Origin: Caenorhabditis elegans
Lineage: Eukaryota; Nematoda; Chromadorea; Rhabditida; Rhabditidae
NCBI RefSeq assembly: GCF_000002985.6
Contig: NC_003279.8
Location: forward strand, 4,898,001 to 4,962,000
Length of the DNA stretch: 64,000 nucleotides
Reading direction: 5' to 3'
The translations under genes were made by a program, and so were the position numbers. Position 1 is the stretch's first letter. Each line of letters opens with the position of its first letter. Of the stretch, positions 11,132-22,365 are shown piece after piece. The notes beneath the pieces were generated by a model. That model made no database searches, was not told where the DNA came from, and worked only from the letters and a program-made list of their open reading frames with translations.

Positions 11132-13759
11132 TGTCAGGCATTATATAGCAATATAAAGAAGAATACTCACGAACAGGGGGCAATAACAACTTTGTCTCTT
11201 ACTCATGAAAACGGAAACAAGGAAATTGGTTCTGAAAGGGTGGAGGGTGAGAAAATTGAGAAAAAAAGAGGAGAAACGGAAATACAAAAAGTTCTTCGAG
11301 CTTAAGCTTGTTCCGCTCATGATCTTGAGCAGCATGACTTTTGCTTTCAATTTTATGTGTGAGCATGGGGAAACTAAATTTCTGGAAACTTCTAGCATCA
11401 CTTTTAGTAAGAGCACCTCTTCCCGCATCTTCACTGAGCCTCCTGGGCCCTAGCGGCAGAAATTTGACAAAATTTGGCACATAATTTACAGACTATTTGT
11501 ATGATAAATTTCATTAAAAAGTCTATCAAAATTTTCTCAAAATGTCTGAAATTATTTGAAAGTTGGCAATTTTCCAAAGCTTTTACTGATAATTTTGAAA
11601 CTTACGACACACTTTAAACATTTAAAACCCCTCATTAAATCTAGACTAACACCAGTTTTCTAAACATAATATTTTTCAGATTGGACTATTCAACCCCAGC
11701 AAAGAAATCGGTCAAGTGAGCGGTTTGGCAGTGAACAAAAATGGACATATCGTTGCATTCCATAGATCAGGTCGTGTTTGGGATGAGAAGAGCTTCAATG
11801 ATCACGAGACATTCAATAAGGATTTGGGAGTGATTAATAACAAGACCATCGCAATTATTTCAAGAGAAAAGAAAGTGATTGATGAGTTCGGAGCAGGGCT
11901 CTTCTACATGCCACATGGTCTGACAATTGACAATAATGGTGATTATTGGGTGACTGATGTTGGAAGTCATCAAGTACATAAAATCGATGCAAAGACACAA
12001 AAGATAGTGATGAGCTTGGGTGAGAAAATGGTTCCCGGAGAGGATCAAGCTCATTTCTGCAAGCCAACTGATGTGGCAGTGGCTAAGAATGGTCATATCT
12101 TTGTGGCCGATGGGTACTGTAACAGCCGTATTCTCAAGTTTGACGCCAAGGGAAATCTGATGGCTCAGATCAATGCAGCTACTGGTAAGGGAGAAGGGGA
12201 GAAACATATTTGGAAATTTTTGAGTTTTTTTTTTCCAGCAAAAAAAAACTGTAGAACCTGCACCTCCATTTAAGATAGTTTTCGCAAATTTCAAAACGTT
12301 TTTTCTGTGAAAAAGTTTAACACATGGCCGAGTTATTTTGTTTTTCTAGGCCACCGTTTTCAACTTCTTCGCATTTGTCGATTTACGCATCTTGTGTACT
12401 TCTCTAGAAGAAGTGTGAATTTTTTGCGTAACGGTTTTGGCATATTTATGAAAAAAATTATTTAATTTGTAAAATTTTCAAATTCATTTCGAGGTGTTGA
12501 CTACCTGCGTAAATCGACACATGGCCGTGGCCGCGTTTCCGTATTTTTTTATACTTTTTTAATTTTCTATAAGGCTTTTCTAGTTGCTCATTGAGCCCTA
12601 CGCTGCTTTCAGCTCAAAATCTAATCAAATTAGACTAAAACATCCCTTTTCGATCAAGAATTGCTGAGCAAAACCTTGAAAAGATCTCATTATTCTGATG
12701 CACATGTAATCCATTATTTCAAATGAATAATCCAATCCAAAATATAAATATTTCTGAATTGATTTTTGATCAAACAACTCTTTTCAGAAGAAAACCAACC
12801 ATCTGAATTCGTCGTTCCACACTCTTTGTCTCTCATTGAGGATATGAATATTGTCTGCGTTGCTGACAGGTTAGTCTTCATTTCTTGAACTTTTGCGCGT
12901 AAAATTTGTTGTCTTCAAAACTGACTCAATGCGTCATAATTGGCACGTAAGTTTAGTATAAACTCGTTCTTTATTCTGGGGACGCAGAAGGATCTCGACA
13001 TGGAAACGCGCTCCACGGATAATTGAAAACGCACCGCCCCCGAACCATGGGTCTCGTTAGGTATTTGGTAGGAAACCCGTTAATTCAAACGGGTTTCTTT
13101 GGTTTCGGAAATTTTGAAGCATTTTCGCTTTTTTTTCAATTATTTTATTGAATCGAAATGATTTTAAATAATTTTTTGAACATAGCATTATGAATTTTAT
13201 ATCATCAATTTCGACATACAAATTATTTTAAAAAACGAAAAATTTGCTGCCAAAAACCTAACGAGACCCAACGTTTAGGGACGGAGCCAATTTAATTTGC
13301 CATGGAGCGCGTTTCTAGATCAATTTCAAAAGTGAATAAAACGAAAGAAGAGATAACTATTAATTTATTATAAGTACACCCATTTTGATGAGAAAATATG
13401 CAAATTTTATTGAAAATAATATCTCAAAACTAATTTTCAGAGAAAACCAGCGTGTTCAATGCTTCTCAGCTGGTCTTTCGGAGGGAGATCGTACACTTCC
13501 AACAGGAATTCCAATAACTTCGGCCACCGACATTGGCCGTGTGTTCGCAATTCGAGAGCGTGAGCACTATCTGATTGGTGTGACGGGTAACAGTGAAGAC
13601 GTTGAAGCACAAATGTTCTCAATTGATATGCAAACTGGAAAGACTGAGACATTCGCAAAAGGAGTTCGTAATACTCATGCACTTGCAATTGCTGCCGACG
13701 GAGTCATGTTCGTGTCACAGTTGGAGCCAAGCAGAATTCTTGAGATCAGACTTTTGTAA
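8847..13759 (+). CDS. pgal-1: Peptidyl-alpha-hydroxyglycine alpha-amidating lyase (PAL)
   Basis: This enzyme carries out the second step of neuropeptide C-terminal amidation, cleaving peptidyl-alpha-hydroxyglycine to amidated peptide plus glyoxylate (EC 4.3.2.5) in the secretory pathway. Exons 8847-8993, 11680-12184, 12788-12869 and 13441-13759 give 350 aa. Residues 1-19 form a signal peptide, so the protein is predicted to be lumenal. The body is an NHL-type beta-propeller with conserved PAL segments: GHIVAFHRSGRVWD, PHGLTIDNNGDYWVTD, KPTDVAVAKNGHIFVADGY and VPHSLSLIEDMNIVCVADR. There is no monooxygenase domain, so this is a stand-alone lyase, unlike bifunctional vertebrate PAM. Intron 1 is 2,686 bp and carries several repeats; intron 3 carries a 320-bp foldback element. 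The start was chosen because it begins the signal peptide. Confidence 0.95.
9715..9900. repeat. Dispersed repeat copy A (GGCAGGCAGGCA foldback) in pgal-1 intron 1
   Basis: The block contains GTAGGCAGGCAGGCATGAG at about 9838 and the complementary TGCCTGCCTGCAG at 9879-9892, forming a hairpin. Upstream, TACAGTTGTCATCCTTTTGA is nearly repeated at 10474-10493 in copy B. The two are related copies of one dispersed element about 720 bp apart. Confidence 0.65.
10437..10625. repeat. Dispersed repeat copy B in pgal-1 intron 1
   Basis: Related to the block at 9715-9900: it shares GTCATCCTTTT-AAATTTAATAG and TAGGCAGGCATGAG, with complementary CTGCCTACAG at 10571-10580. Same orientation as copy A. Confidence 0.65.
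11099..11130. repeat. (GT)n microsatellite in pgal-1 intron 1
   Basis: About 16 uninterrupted GT dinucleotides end at 11130, preceded by a shorter interrupted GT run from 11078. It is likely length-polymorphic. Confidence 0.9.
12319..12545. repeat. Inverted repeat in pgal-1 intron 2
   Basis: TGTCGATTTACGCA at about 12377 is the exact reverse complement of TGCGTAAATCGACA at about 12508. ACACATGGCCG occurs directly at both 12320 and 12521. It is a degenerate copy of a common worm palindromic repeat. Confidence 0.6.
13000..13320. repeat. Foldback element in pgal-1 intron 3
   Basis: Terminal inverted repeats of about 75 bp: the left arm starts ATGGAAACGCGCTCCACGG and includes GGGTCTCGTTAGGT, and the right arm ends CCATGGAGCGCGTTTCT and includes CTAACGAGACCC. 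The centre is AT-rich with no coding capacity. A shorter relative lies at 34243-34345. Confidence 0.8.
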
Positions 13760-14278
13760 TCTAATTTTTGTCATCATCGTTGTCGCTGAAAACAAAAGAA
13801 GAGAGAAAAATGAATTTTTATTTAATGTTATTCCCAAGAGTGTTTCTTTTTTCGCCTTTCATTGACATTTATTAGCATCTTTGCTGATGTTTGTATTGGT
13901 TTTTTGAGAGAGAGACAAAGGAGAACTTCTTCGAATGATACAAATCACCCGATACAGGAATCTATAGGGGAATTAAATTAGATCGGGGATATTCCGAGAA
14001 ATATACATTGGGTTTGGACAAGTGTGTGTGTGTGGGATGGAGAGAACGGGGCAACATCATGGTGGGTAGTACAAAATGTGTGTCGATGGGGGATACAAGA
14101 TGACTGAGAAGTGAGGAATCTACTTTGGTATTTCAAATTATTCTTTTTTTTTTGGAGATGAATGATTACTACGAAAATTGGGAGAGCAACTCGTCGAACG
14201 TTTGGGGGGAATTTTGGGGGGGTTTTCTAGTCATGGTTTATATCAGATAAGATATATGACAAAAATATTATGAGCTGT
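13760..14278. other. Convergent 3' intergenic region
   Basis: This 519-bp region contains the 3' ends of pgal-1 (+) and the LAPTM-like gene (-). GT-rich and G-rich tracts (about 14024-14036, 14200-14225) are visible. No further gene is seen. Confidence 0.5.
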
Positions 14279-16044
14279 TTAAGCTTGAGTTAGGGGTTGA
14301 ACATCGGTTGGAAGACGAGTGTATGGTGGTGGACGAGTGAAGTCAACAGCGAAGGCGACTGATGTCGATTGGAGTTGTTGGCCGATAGCTTCAGCAACCT
14401 GGAAATATATCGTGAAATTTTATTGTGCAAAAATGGAGAATTTTTCTAATTTTTCTCCAAAGCTACATTGCAATCTGAGACTTTTTGGAAACATTTTTAA
14501 AGATTTTTTTGCTAAAAATACCGAATATAACTGTAAAAATGTTTTTAGAATTTTCCTGAATTTTTTTAATATTCTTTTTCAATTTTGAAACAAAAAAGGT
14601 TCATTTATTTTCGAATTACCGCGCAAATGAGTGACAAATTGGGTTTGCTTCATTTTTGTCTTATAATGTGAAACATAATTAGTCAACTTTTTTTTTCGCG
14701 TTTTTCACGATTTTTAGTTTTCTTTGCGGTAATTCCAAAATAATTCAGCCCTTTTTATTTTGATTGGCGAAATTTTTTTTAATTATCTAAAATTAAGAAA
14801 TATTATATAACAAGTTATATTCAGTATAGTATATTGGGACGTCGGTTTTCGGTTCTCGTTGTTTTTGAGAGAAAATCGAAAAATTTTAAATTTAAAAAAA
14901 ACTAAAATTTTCGATTTTCCGAAAAATCAAAATTATTCAACTTACATTCTTGTCTCCGTAGAACGAATAGCACTTGCAGACAACCTTCATGCACCAGACA
15001 TGGACGAGAACTCCTGTGAAATGAATAAGAATGGCTGAAGCTGGATTCTCTCCATTCATATTCTGGTACGACTTGGTATCCACAAAGTTGATGATATCAA
15101 GTGATATTTGGAAGATTGCCAAGAATAAGGCTATGGCAGCAAATGCGATGTACGGAATGAGAAGGGATCGGCGGTTGGTACGAACTCCGTGGAGCATCAT
15201 GAGAACCTGAAAATAAAATTTATAAGAAGTCTGAAAAACCAAAAAAAAAAACTAACGAGTCCGAGTTGAAGTGTGAGAGCTGAGAGCAATGAGGATACAT
15301 AACGGGCCATGTAGTAGTTGATTGACCATTCTTTCGATCCTTCCGTCGTGTCTTCCACTTTCAGTGCTGATGTGTAGGCGAACAGAAGTGAGATCGAGAA
15401 GAGGGCGATGACAAATAATTGGGTCATTCCAATGTACTTGGTTGCCTGGAAGATTGATCATTTTTCTAAGTATGTTATTTAATTTTCTGATAACGTATCA
15501 ATTTTTATTAAAGGTGGATTACCGAAATTTTTTGAATTTAAAGCTGAGACTATTCTTTTTAACCCTGAACTTTGAACAACCATAACCTTTTTCGGAGAAA
15601 TTTTCAGAACATTTCATTTTGAATTTCGGTAGTTTTTGGTCATTTTGGGTCTAACAAAATTTCATTCTGATGTTCTTATTCTTAAAAACCAATTCCAGAA
15701 AATTATTAATATAATCCTTTTTCTTCGGATTTGATTACATTATTTTTTCATAAACTAATCCGATGGAATCCTTACAAAAACAATGCATTTCCTTTATTAA
15801 ATCCGTTTTTTTTTTCATTTCAAAAATTTAAAAATACAAGAGTCAAAATCAATGAATATTTATAGGATTTCACTCATATTGACGTCAACTGTCTCCAGGT
15901 TCAACTCACCTTTGTGACATGGAGTTGTCCACACGCGACGCGATATTTCGGGGCATTGCAGTCCCAGATTGCGTCGACACGGAACTTTCCGCGCGCTTCC
16001 TCCGGGCTCTCGTAGCGCGCCGACGAAAATGCGGCAGCCTTCAT
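14279..16044 (-). CDS. Four-TM LAPTM/DUF7027-type membrane protein with PPPY tail
   Basis: Exons 16044-15910, 15445-15257, 15206-14946 and 14398-14279 give 234 aa, all in phase. A cysteine-containing cytoplasmic N-terminus (WDCNAPKYRVACGQLHVTK) precedes four hydrophobic segments at about residues 52-70, 88-112, 120-145 and 165-185. After the last TM comes KCYSFYG and a soluble tail with TRPPPYTRLP. This layout, with a PY motif after TM4, is that of lysosome-associated LAPTM4-like proteins, where PY motifs recruit NEDD4-type ubiquitin ligases for sorting. A lysosomal location here is inference from family. The start has an acceptor-like TTTTTTTTCAG three bases upstream, so the mRNA is probably trans-spliced or has a 5' UTR intron. 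The specific gene name is not recognised. Confidence 0.8.
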
Positions 16045-19000
16045 TTTCTGAAAAAAAAAGATTTTTAGAAGAAAAAACATCCAGAAAAAAATTATTTTGA
16101 GACAAATACAAAAATATGTGACAAATAGGAATGGAATGAGAGAACGTATTGGGTAAGATGCTGTAACTTGGTACAAAGAGGGGCCCGAGAGAGAAAACGA
16201 GGACGACGATGGCAATGGCAAAGGTATAGAATGTCAAGTGTAAAATAAAAATGAGCGATGATGGAAATTACGAGAAGGTCGGTGGACAGGCGAATGGAGA
16301 AAACGAGACGAATCTGTGAAGGGGGAGAGGACGCCAAAGTTCGAAATCAACGGAAAATTAGAAATGATAACAGTGTGTGTGTGTGAAAGGAAATGATGAA
16401 CGAAATTGGTGTTGGTAGCGACGGCGCGGGGCAGTCAGGTGCGAAGTCAGACAGGTAGAGAGAAAAAGAGATAGCAGTATGGAAGAAAATGTGTGAAATA
16501 GTGCAAGGTGGAAGGATGTTGAAATCGATTCCGAAAAATAAACGAATTCAGAGTGACGTACAGGTGGTGTCATCACAATCAGGGCTAAATGAAGAAAAGT
16601 TTTTCGAAAAGGGTAAGCGAAAAATGTTATTTTTTCGCCGAAGACATTTAAAAAAATTGAATTTTTTGAAAAACAGGGGTGGTTTTGATAATTTCGAGTG
16701 TAAATAGTCATAAGGATTACTGTAGTTTACGGTAAGAGATATTTTGCGCAATACGCATTCTCAAAATATGTTGTTCCCGTAATAAATGCTCACTTTTCTT
16801 CGAAAAAAACGAAGTTAAAAACTAAAAATCTACAGCCCAGATCACAATCATTTGGAAGCAACAGACTGTTCATCGACACACTTTCATCGCCGTTTCTGCG
16901 ATGTTTCATGCTTCATTGCGTTCGTCCACTTTTCCGGAGGTAAGGCTTCTCTCGGAATGGATAGACACGTCACATCTCTTTCTCTTGAAAAGAGGCTTGT
17001 CGCAAACAAGACACTTACGTGCTCTCAGGAGCAGCAGGGCAGATGAAAGAAAAGAGCATTGTTTGGTTTGCATGGGTCCTCGTGTGTCTCTCGTTTCCAT
17101 TCGTGGAGCTTATGAGAATATGCGATGTGGACCCTTCCTTCCGTCTCATTAATTGCACAGAAGCAATTATGAATTTGTGAGCTCGCGCGCTCACGAGTCA
17201 AATGAAAAAGTAAGAAATTCGAGAATTTGAAAAAATAAGAGTGGAAAGAGTGAAGAATATGGCTTTGGCTGTTCTCGCTTCAGCGATCAGAAGAAACGCC
17301 CACGATTTCAGAAAATTATAGCTCTTTCAGTCACAAGATAATCGCGCACGGGGCTTCTTATGTGATACAAAAAAAAAACAAAAATCGATCAGAATAAATA
17401 CGATGAAAGTATGATGTTTGCTCCTAAAACAAATTGATAAAAAATTAAGCAAAAATATTTGTGATCGACACAAACACACACACACACACACCAACGACCT
17501 CAAAACTTTTGAAAATGACTGGCGCTAAATTCAAAACGGAACAGAAGTTGTATAGTAGTGAGTGTGAAGAGAACCGAAAAACGAACAATTTTTGGTTGCA
17601 AAAGTGTTGCGAGACGGTAGACACCGACAAAAGCAAGGAAATTGTACAAAATTTTGATTGAAAACAAAAAAAGTTGTTGCTAGGGGAAGAAAGAGGCTTG
17701 AACTTAACCCCAATTGAAATGTGGAAAATGGAGGCGGGGAGTTGGAAGATGTGCTCCGGAGAGCCCTGTCATTTATCAAACTGGATACGTTTCTTTTGGT
17801 TGTCGACTTCTTCCGCCTCCCACATACATGGCATTTCGACAAAAGATGGCGAGAAAGTAGGAATATAAAAGACAAAAAAAACTACGCGACTCGACCCAAT
17901 TTGCATTTTGATTAGTTTTTTGTTTGGTAGGAGGAAGAAGAAAATGATGAGAAACTGAAGCCAAAAAGGTTTCGAGTACTTTTTGATTAGCGCGTGGGAA
18001 GTTAGAAGAAGACTGAGCAGCAAAAATAGACAAACCATCGGGAAAAGATGGAGAAATATTGTTTGTGGAACGAAGAAAAAGCCGGACGCGGACGCGCACA
18101 ATACCATCGGCTCAGCAAACAGACTAGGGAGCAGCGCCCCAAAAAATCAGGGAGAACTGAGATCTTACTGCCAACGACGAGAAGAAACATCTGTTTCGAG
18201 AAGAAAAACAGTAAGACGACAAGTGGTCACATCACATGTTCTCTTTAAAAAAAACTGTGAAATTGAAATTCTTCATGAAAGGGGTTATTGAGGACAAAGA
18301 ACAAATAGTCATAATTGATAAGGAATCTTTTATCAACCGAAAAATGTAGGCGGAGAGAATGATAAAAGACAAAAAAAAGGAGAAATTTAAAATTTGAGGA
18401 ATATCACGAGAACTCGCAGATATCTATCTAAACATCTAATCTACGACTTGTTTTCTTCAGAAACTCTGATGACGCCTATCCTCGTTTGATTGGCTGTGTC
18501 TCTTTTTTTGTTGAAAAGACTAACACAAAAAACAAGTGAGCGTGTATGTGCCCAAAACGAGAGTGACACTCACAAATGGGCCGAGTCAGAAGCATGATGA
18601 TGATTGCCATAGAGCCACAGGCGTAGCGCATAGAATCAGAATCACAATGAAAGTATTATTCGAAAAAAAATAGAAGCAGAAACAAGAATTCTAGTTGAAA
18701 AAGAAATTGCGAAACCACAAAACTGAATGACGTGGCTCTATGAGAGCCTGGAACAGAGAGCAAACTGGAAAATAAATAGAACAGAGGTATAGGGGAGAAA
18801 AAAAAATTAAAAGAGACCCAGTTTAATTGTATTCAACACGAGTGCTCTTTCACTGTCGGCGGCTTTTCCGTTTGCTTAGTACTGTAGTCTTTCTCTGTTG
18901 ACTTCTGCTGCTGCCAATCGTGCTGTGGAACAACTAAAATGGTTTTTCAACCCTTTTCTCGTTTTGTGTTGTGTTTTAAGCGGCTATGTTAAATTGGTAT

Positions 19001-20395
19001 TTTAGCGTAAAGCTTCTTTTTTTTTCGAAAAATTGAATATCAACATTTCTCAAGCTATATGTTCTGTTAATGAGTGCGAAAACTCTCAAAAGGTGTGAAA
19101 TCGGTATGTTTACTCGAATATCACAAGATTCTCACGTAGGAGTTTTTGTTTTATTTATTCTGAAGATCAAGATTAACTTTCTAAACTTCGAAAATGTCAC
19201 GTTAGAGCCAGGGGTACGCGAAAATCGCCAATTGCCGGTTTTTTGAATTTTCGGCGAAATCGGAAATTTTGGCAATTTTAGAAAAGAAAGGATTCGGCAA
19301 TCGGAAAAAATGGCAAAAAACATTTCAAAGGTTTAAAAGATAAAAGAGAGAACATCATCAATGTTCGCAGTTACTTGCTTGATAATCGTTTTTAATGCAA
19401 AAATAATGGATTGATGTATTTACTGTCTTCTTAGGAATTCCTCATTGATAAGATAACGACGCGTTCTAGTCTCTGACTCACTTTGACGATAACTGAATCA
19501 AACTACGAGAAAAGAAATAAATGGCAGGTGTTTTTTTCAACAAACCCAGAGACATCAAAACAAACATTGCGCGTTTTGTGCGTGCGAGTCGGGTGATAAA
19601 TCAGAAAGGAGAGAAAAATTCGGAGAAGAAAATGCAGAAAAGTTGAGAGAAAACGGTGGAAAATAGTTGTAATTTCGGAATATCCGCGGATAAAAACAAA
19701 TCCGGAAATTCGAGGACGAAGACGTTCGGATGCGTCGCGGTCACGCGTTGCGGCTCTCTCTTCTCTCTCACCACCACCAATGTTTGCCAAAAGAGTTGAA
19801 GAGGCGGAAATGGGTGCGCGATTAGTCACTTCGCGACCCCGATTCGCGTGTCACGCTTTCATTATATTTCTCCAAACTGGAAACTAAAACTTATTTCCTA
19901 AATTTGTTGCCATTTCAAATTGAAACTTTCGATTAAAAATGTAGCTAAATACTGTAGACTTTAAAGGCACATACACATTTCTGTCAGCCGGGTCCCGAAG
20001 CAGAAGCTTGAAAACTGTAATTTTTAAGTGTTTTTTTTTATTTTTGTTTCCGTGAAAAAACACCAAAGTTCTTGTTAAATTTTATTCAAATTTTGCATGA
20101 ACATGAATCACGAATTAAAAAAATACATTTCTCAAGCGATAAAAGAATCTCGATTTGCCCTCTCTCTTCCCTCTCAGTTTCGTTCCAAAAAATGTTATCT
20201 CAATTCAAATCGCCGCCTTTCTTCATCATTTCCTCACACACAAAACATGTTTGGGGCAAAAATGCAATTGGAATCGATTCTCGTCGTTGCATATCTTCAG
20301 AATTTTTTTGTTTTCTCTCTCTCGCCCCTCCTCTCCCACGTGGTTTTTTTGCAAATGAAACTGTGTTTCTTACTTCAAAATAAATATTTCCAGAT
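16045..20395. promoter_or_regulatory. Long divergent intergenic region
   Basis: These 4.35 kb separate the LAPTM-like gene (-) from the TMEM230-like gene (+). There are many purine-rich stretches, a CA run at 17473-17490, a fragment of a dispersed repeat at about 16715-16775 (ATTACTGTAGTTT then GCGCAATACGCATTCTCA), and a degenerate GGCGAAATCGGAAATTTTGGCAA repeat at 19200-19320. Frames here (for example 16358-16711, 17531-17875, 17769-18107) are low-complexity, overlap on both strands and lack splice logic. I call no gene. Distal 5' UTR exons of either flanking gene could be hidden here. Confidence 0.4.
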
Positions 20396-22365
20396 ATGCC
20401 TAGCATGCCAGGACATCAGCGTAATGTGTCACAGGGACAACATGTAAGTTATTTGTATTCAAAAAATAATACAGACAAAAGAAAAATGACTCTTTTGTAG
20501 CCAAACCGACACCAAAAACAATCCATTTTTTATTTTTTTTTCTTATTCTTTTTCAAGAAAGATTTCTGTGTTCTAATCCATCGCTGTTTTCTTTTTTTCT
20601 TTTTTCAACATGCTGAAACTCATTTATAATTCATAATAACGAAAAACCGCTGGCTTTCGACAGAAAACCACTAGAAAATTCATACGGAAACCACGAAAAC
20701 GTGAGAAAATAAATGATCATAGAAGTAATTCTGTCACTATTCTTACATTTTTTGTTTCAGCTGATAGTCGATCGAAACGAATCGGACGACGAAGACGCTG
20801 AAAAGCTGGCTGGAAGAGCGGTCACGGCTGAAAATCGAGCACACGAGGCAATTTCAATGGAACACGACGATGCACCATATGGAAATGGAGGAGTTTATCC
20901 TGGAAGTAGTCCTCCGTTCACTCCGAGTAGGCCTCAAGAGAATAAATCAACGTAAGCTTTTTTTAAAATTTGTTCTTTTTAAAATAAAATAAAATTTGAA
21001 GAGAATTCAAAAAAACTTTGTTTTAAAAATATTATGCAAGAACAATATTCTTCTGACGCAAAAAATATCTCGAAGCGAAAACTACAGTAATTATTTGAAT
21101 GGCTACTATAGCGCTTTTGTAGATTTACGGGGTCGATTTTTAATTTTTTCTGTTTGTTGAAACTAATCTAAAAATTACAAAATAATACGGAAGAAAAATG
21201 GAATATCGCTGTCACAATTCAAAAAAAAATCATTCAAAAAATCGAGCCTGTCAATCGACACAAGCGCCACGGTAGTCATTTTAATAGTTACTGTAGTTTT
21301 CGCTACGAGATATTATGTGCGTCAAATATGTTGCTCAATACGCATTCTCAGGATTTTATCTTCACGTAATAACTTCGAAAGTACAACATTTGCTGAATTC
21401 AAATAAGTTTTTTCCAAAAAAAATCTTGGAACTAAAAAGTTTGCTCGATCAGAAATTTTTTGGCCAATATTCAAAAAATCTAAAATTGAAAAAACTTCTT
21501 TTTTTTAAATGAGAGTAAGACTAAAAATCAAAGTAGTCGCCACCCAAAAACATGTGTTTGGAAAAAAGAAAAGCGGCGGGTCTCGCCACGATTGGCGCCA
21601 AATCTCACACCTGTGTGCCCTAAAGGGCAGCACTGAACAAACACGTGATTATTGAAACGAAAACATTAGAGACTATGAAATAAAAGATAGAATAAAAAAT
21701 AAATTGTAAAAGCTCAAAAACCGTTTAATATTTCAGAGGTTTATGCAGTCCACAGCTTAAATCAAATATCAAAGTGATAATTGGATCAATTATATTAACA
21801 GCTGTTGGAGCAGTTCTTCTTGTGATAGGATGTTGGGTTGCTATGAATCCAGATGAAGGTGAGTCTTTTTTTTTTGGCAAATAAAAAATGGAAAGTATTA
21901 CTCGGATGCGAAATTTTGCGATATTTGCTCCAAAAATCGAGTATCCTATCTCGACACGACAAATTTTTGGTGTTTGCACCTTTAAAGAGTACTTTAATTT
22001 TCAAATTTTTTCCGATGAATTATTACTAATTTTTCAAACAGTTTTCCAATAAATTGTAAAAAAATGTAGAAAAATCGAGTAGAAAATTACTGTCGCATTT
22101 GACAAAAAAATGTTTCGTGTCCAGACCAGGTACCGTATTCTTTAACTCATAAATCATGAAATTTTGCTTCTTTGATAGCTCTACAGTAACCCATTCATCC
22201 AAATCCTCACCATTTTCAGCTCATTCCGGAATGCAACACTGGGTATTCTTCTTCGCCGGCCTCGTTTGCTTTATTCCGGGCTTCTACCACGTGTACTACG
22301 TGACGTGTACATTATGCGGCCGGCCTGGTTACTCATTCGACAAATTGCCCACTTTCAATCGATAG
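20396..22365 (+). CDS. TMEM230/TMEM134-family two-TM protein
   Basis: Exons 20396-20443, 20761-20951, 21737-21858 and 22220-22365 give 168 aa. A polar acidic N-terminus (NESDDEDAEK) is followed by TM1 at about residues 93-115 and TM2 at about 125-145, ending in FIPGFYHVYYV. The C-terminal signature PGFYH...GRPGYSFDKLPTF matches the TMEM230/TMEM134 family (PGFYHLR...RGYSYDDIPDF in TMEM230). Vertebrate TMEM230 is on endosomal and synaptic-vesicle trafficking membranes; a similar location is inference. An acceptor TTTCCAG lies 2 bp before the ATG, suggesting trans-splicing or a 5' noncoding exon. Intron 2 holds a large foldback element and intron 3 another repeat. Confidence 0.85.
21069..21311. 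repeat. Long foldback element in TMEM230-like intron 2
   Basis: The left arm (21069-21145) includes CTCGAAGCGAAAACTACAGT and the right arm (21236-21311) ACTGTAGTTTTCGCTACGAG. The arms stay complementary for about 75 bp, including GCGCTT...GGTCGATTTT against AAAATCGAGCC...AAGCGC. A terminal piece ATATGTTGCTCAATACGCAT follows to 21349. Half-copies occur at 39466-39532 and 16715-16775. Confidence 0.8.
21893..22140. repeat. Degenerate dispersed repeat in TMEM230-like intron 3
   Basis: ATGCGAAATTTTGCGATATTTGC at the left, CTCGACACGACAAATTTTT and GCACCTTTAAAG internally, and CCAGACCAGGTACCGTA at the right are shared, partly inverted, with the foldback element at 40500-40647. Confidence 0.6.

Noticed and set aside
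16358..18291. Several 60-115 codon frames in the long intergenic region
   Set aside because: Purine/pyrimidine-biased sequence gives long frames on opposite strands simultaneously; no splice-consistent gene model or domain.
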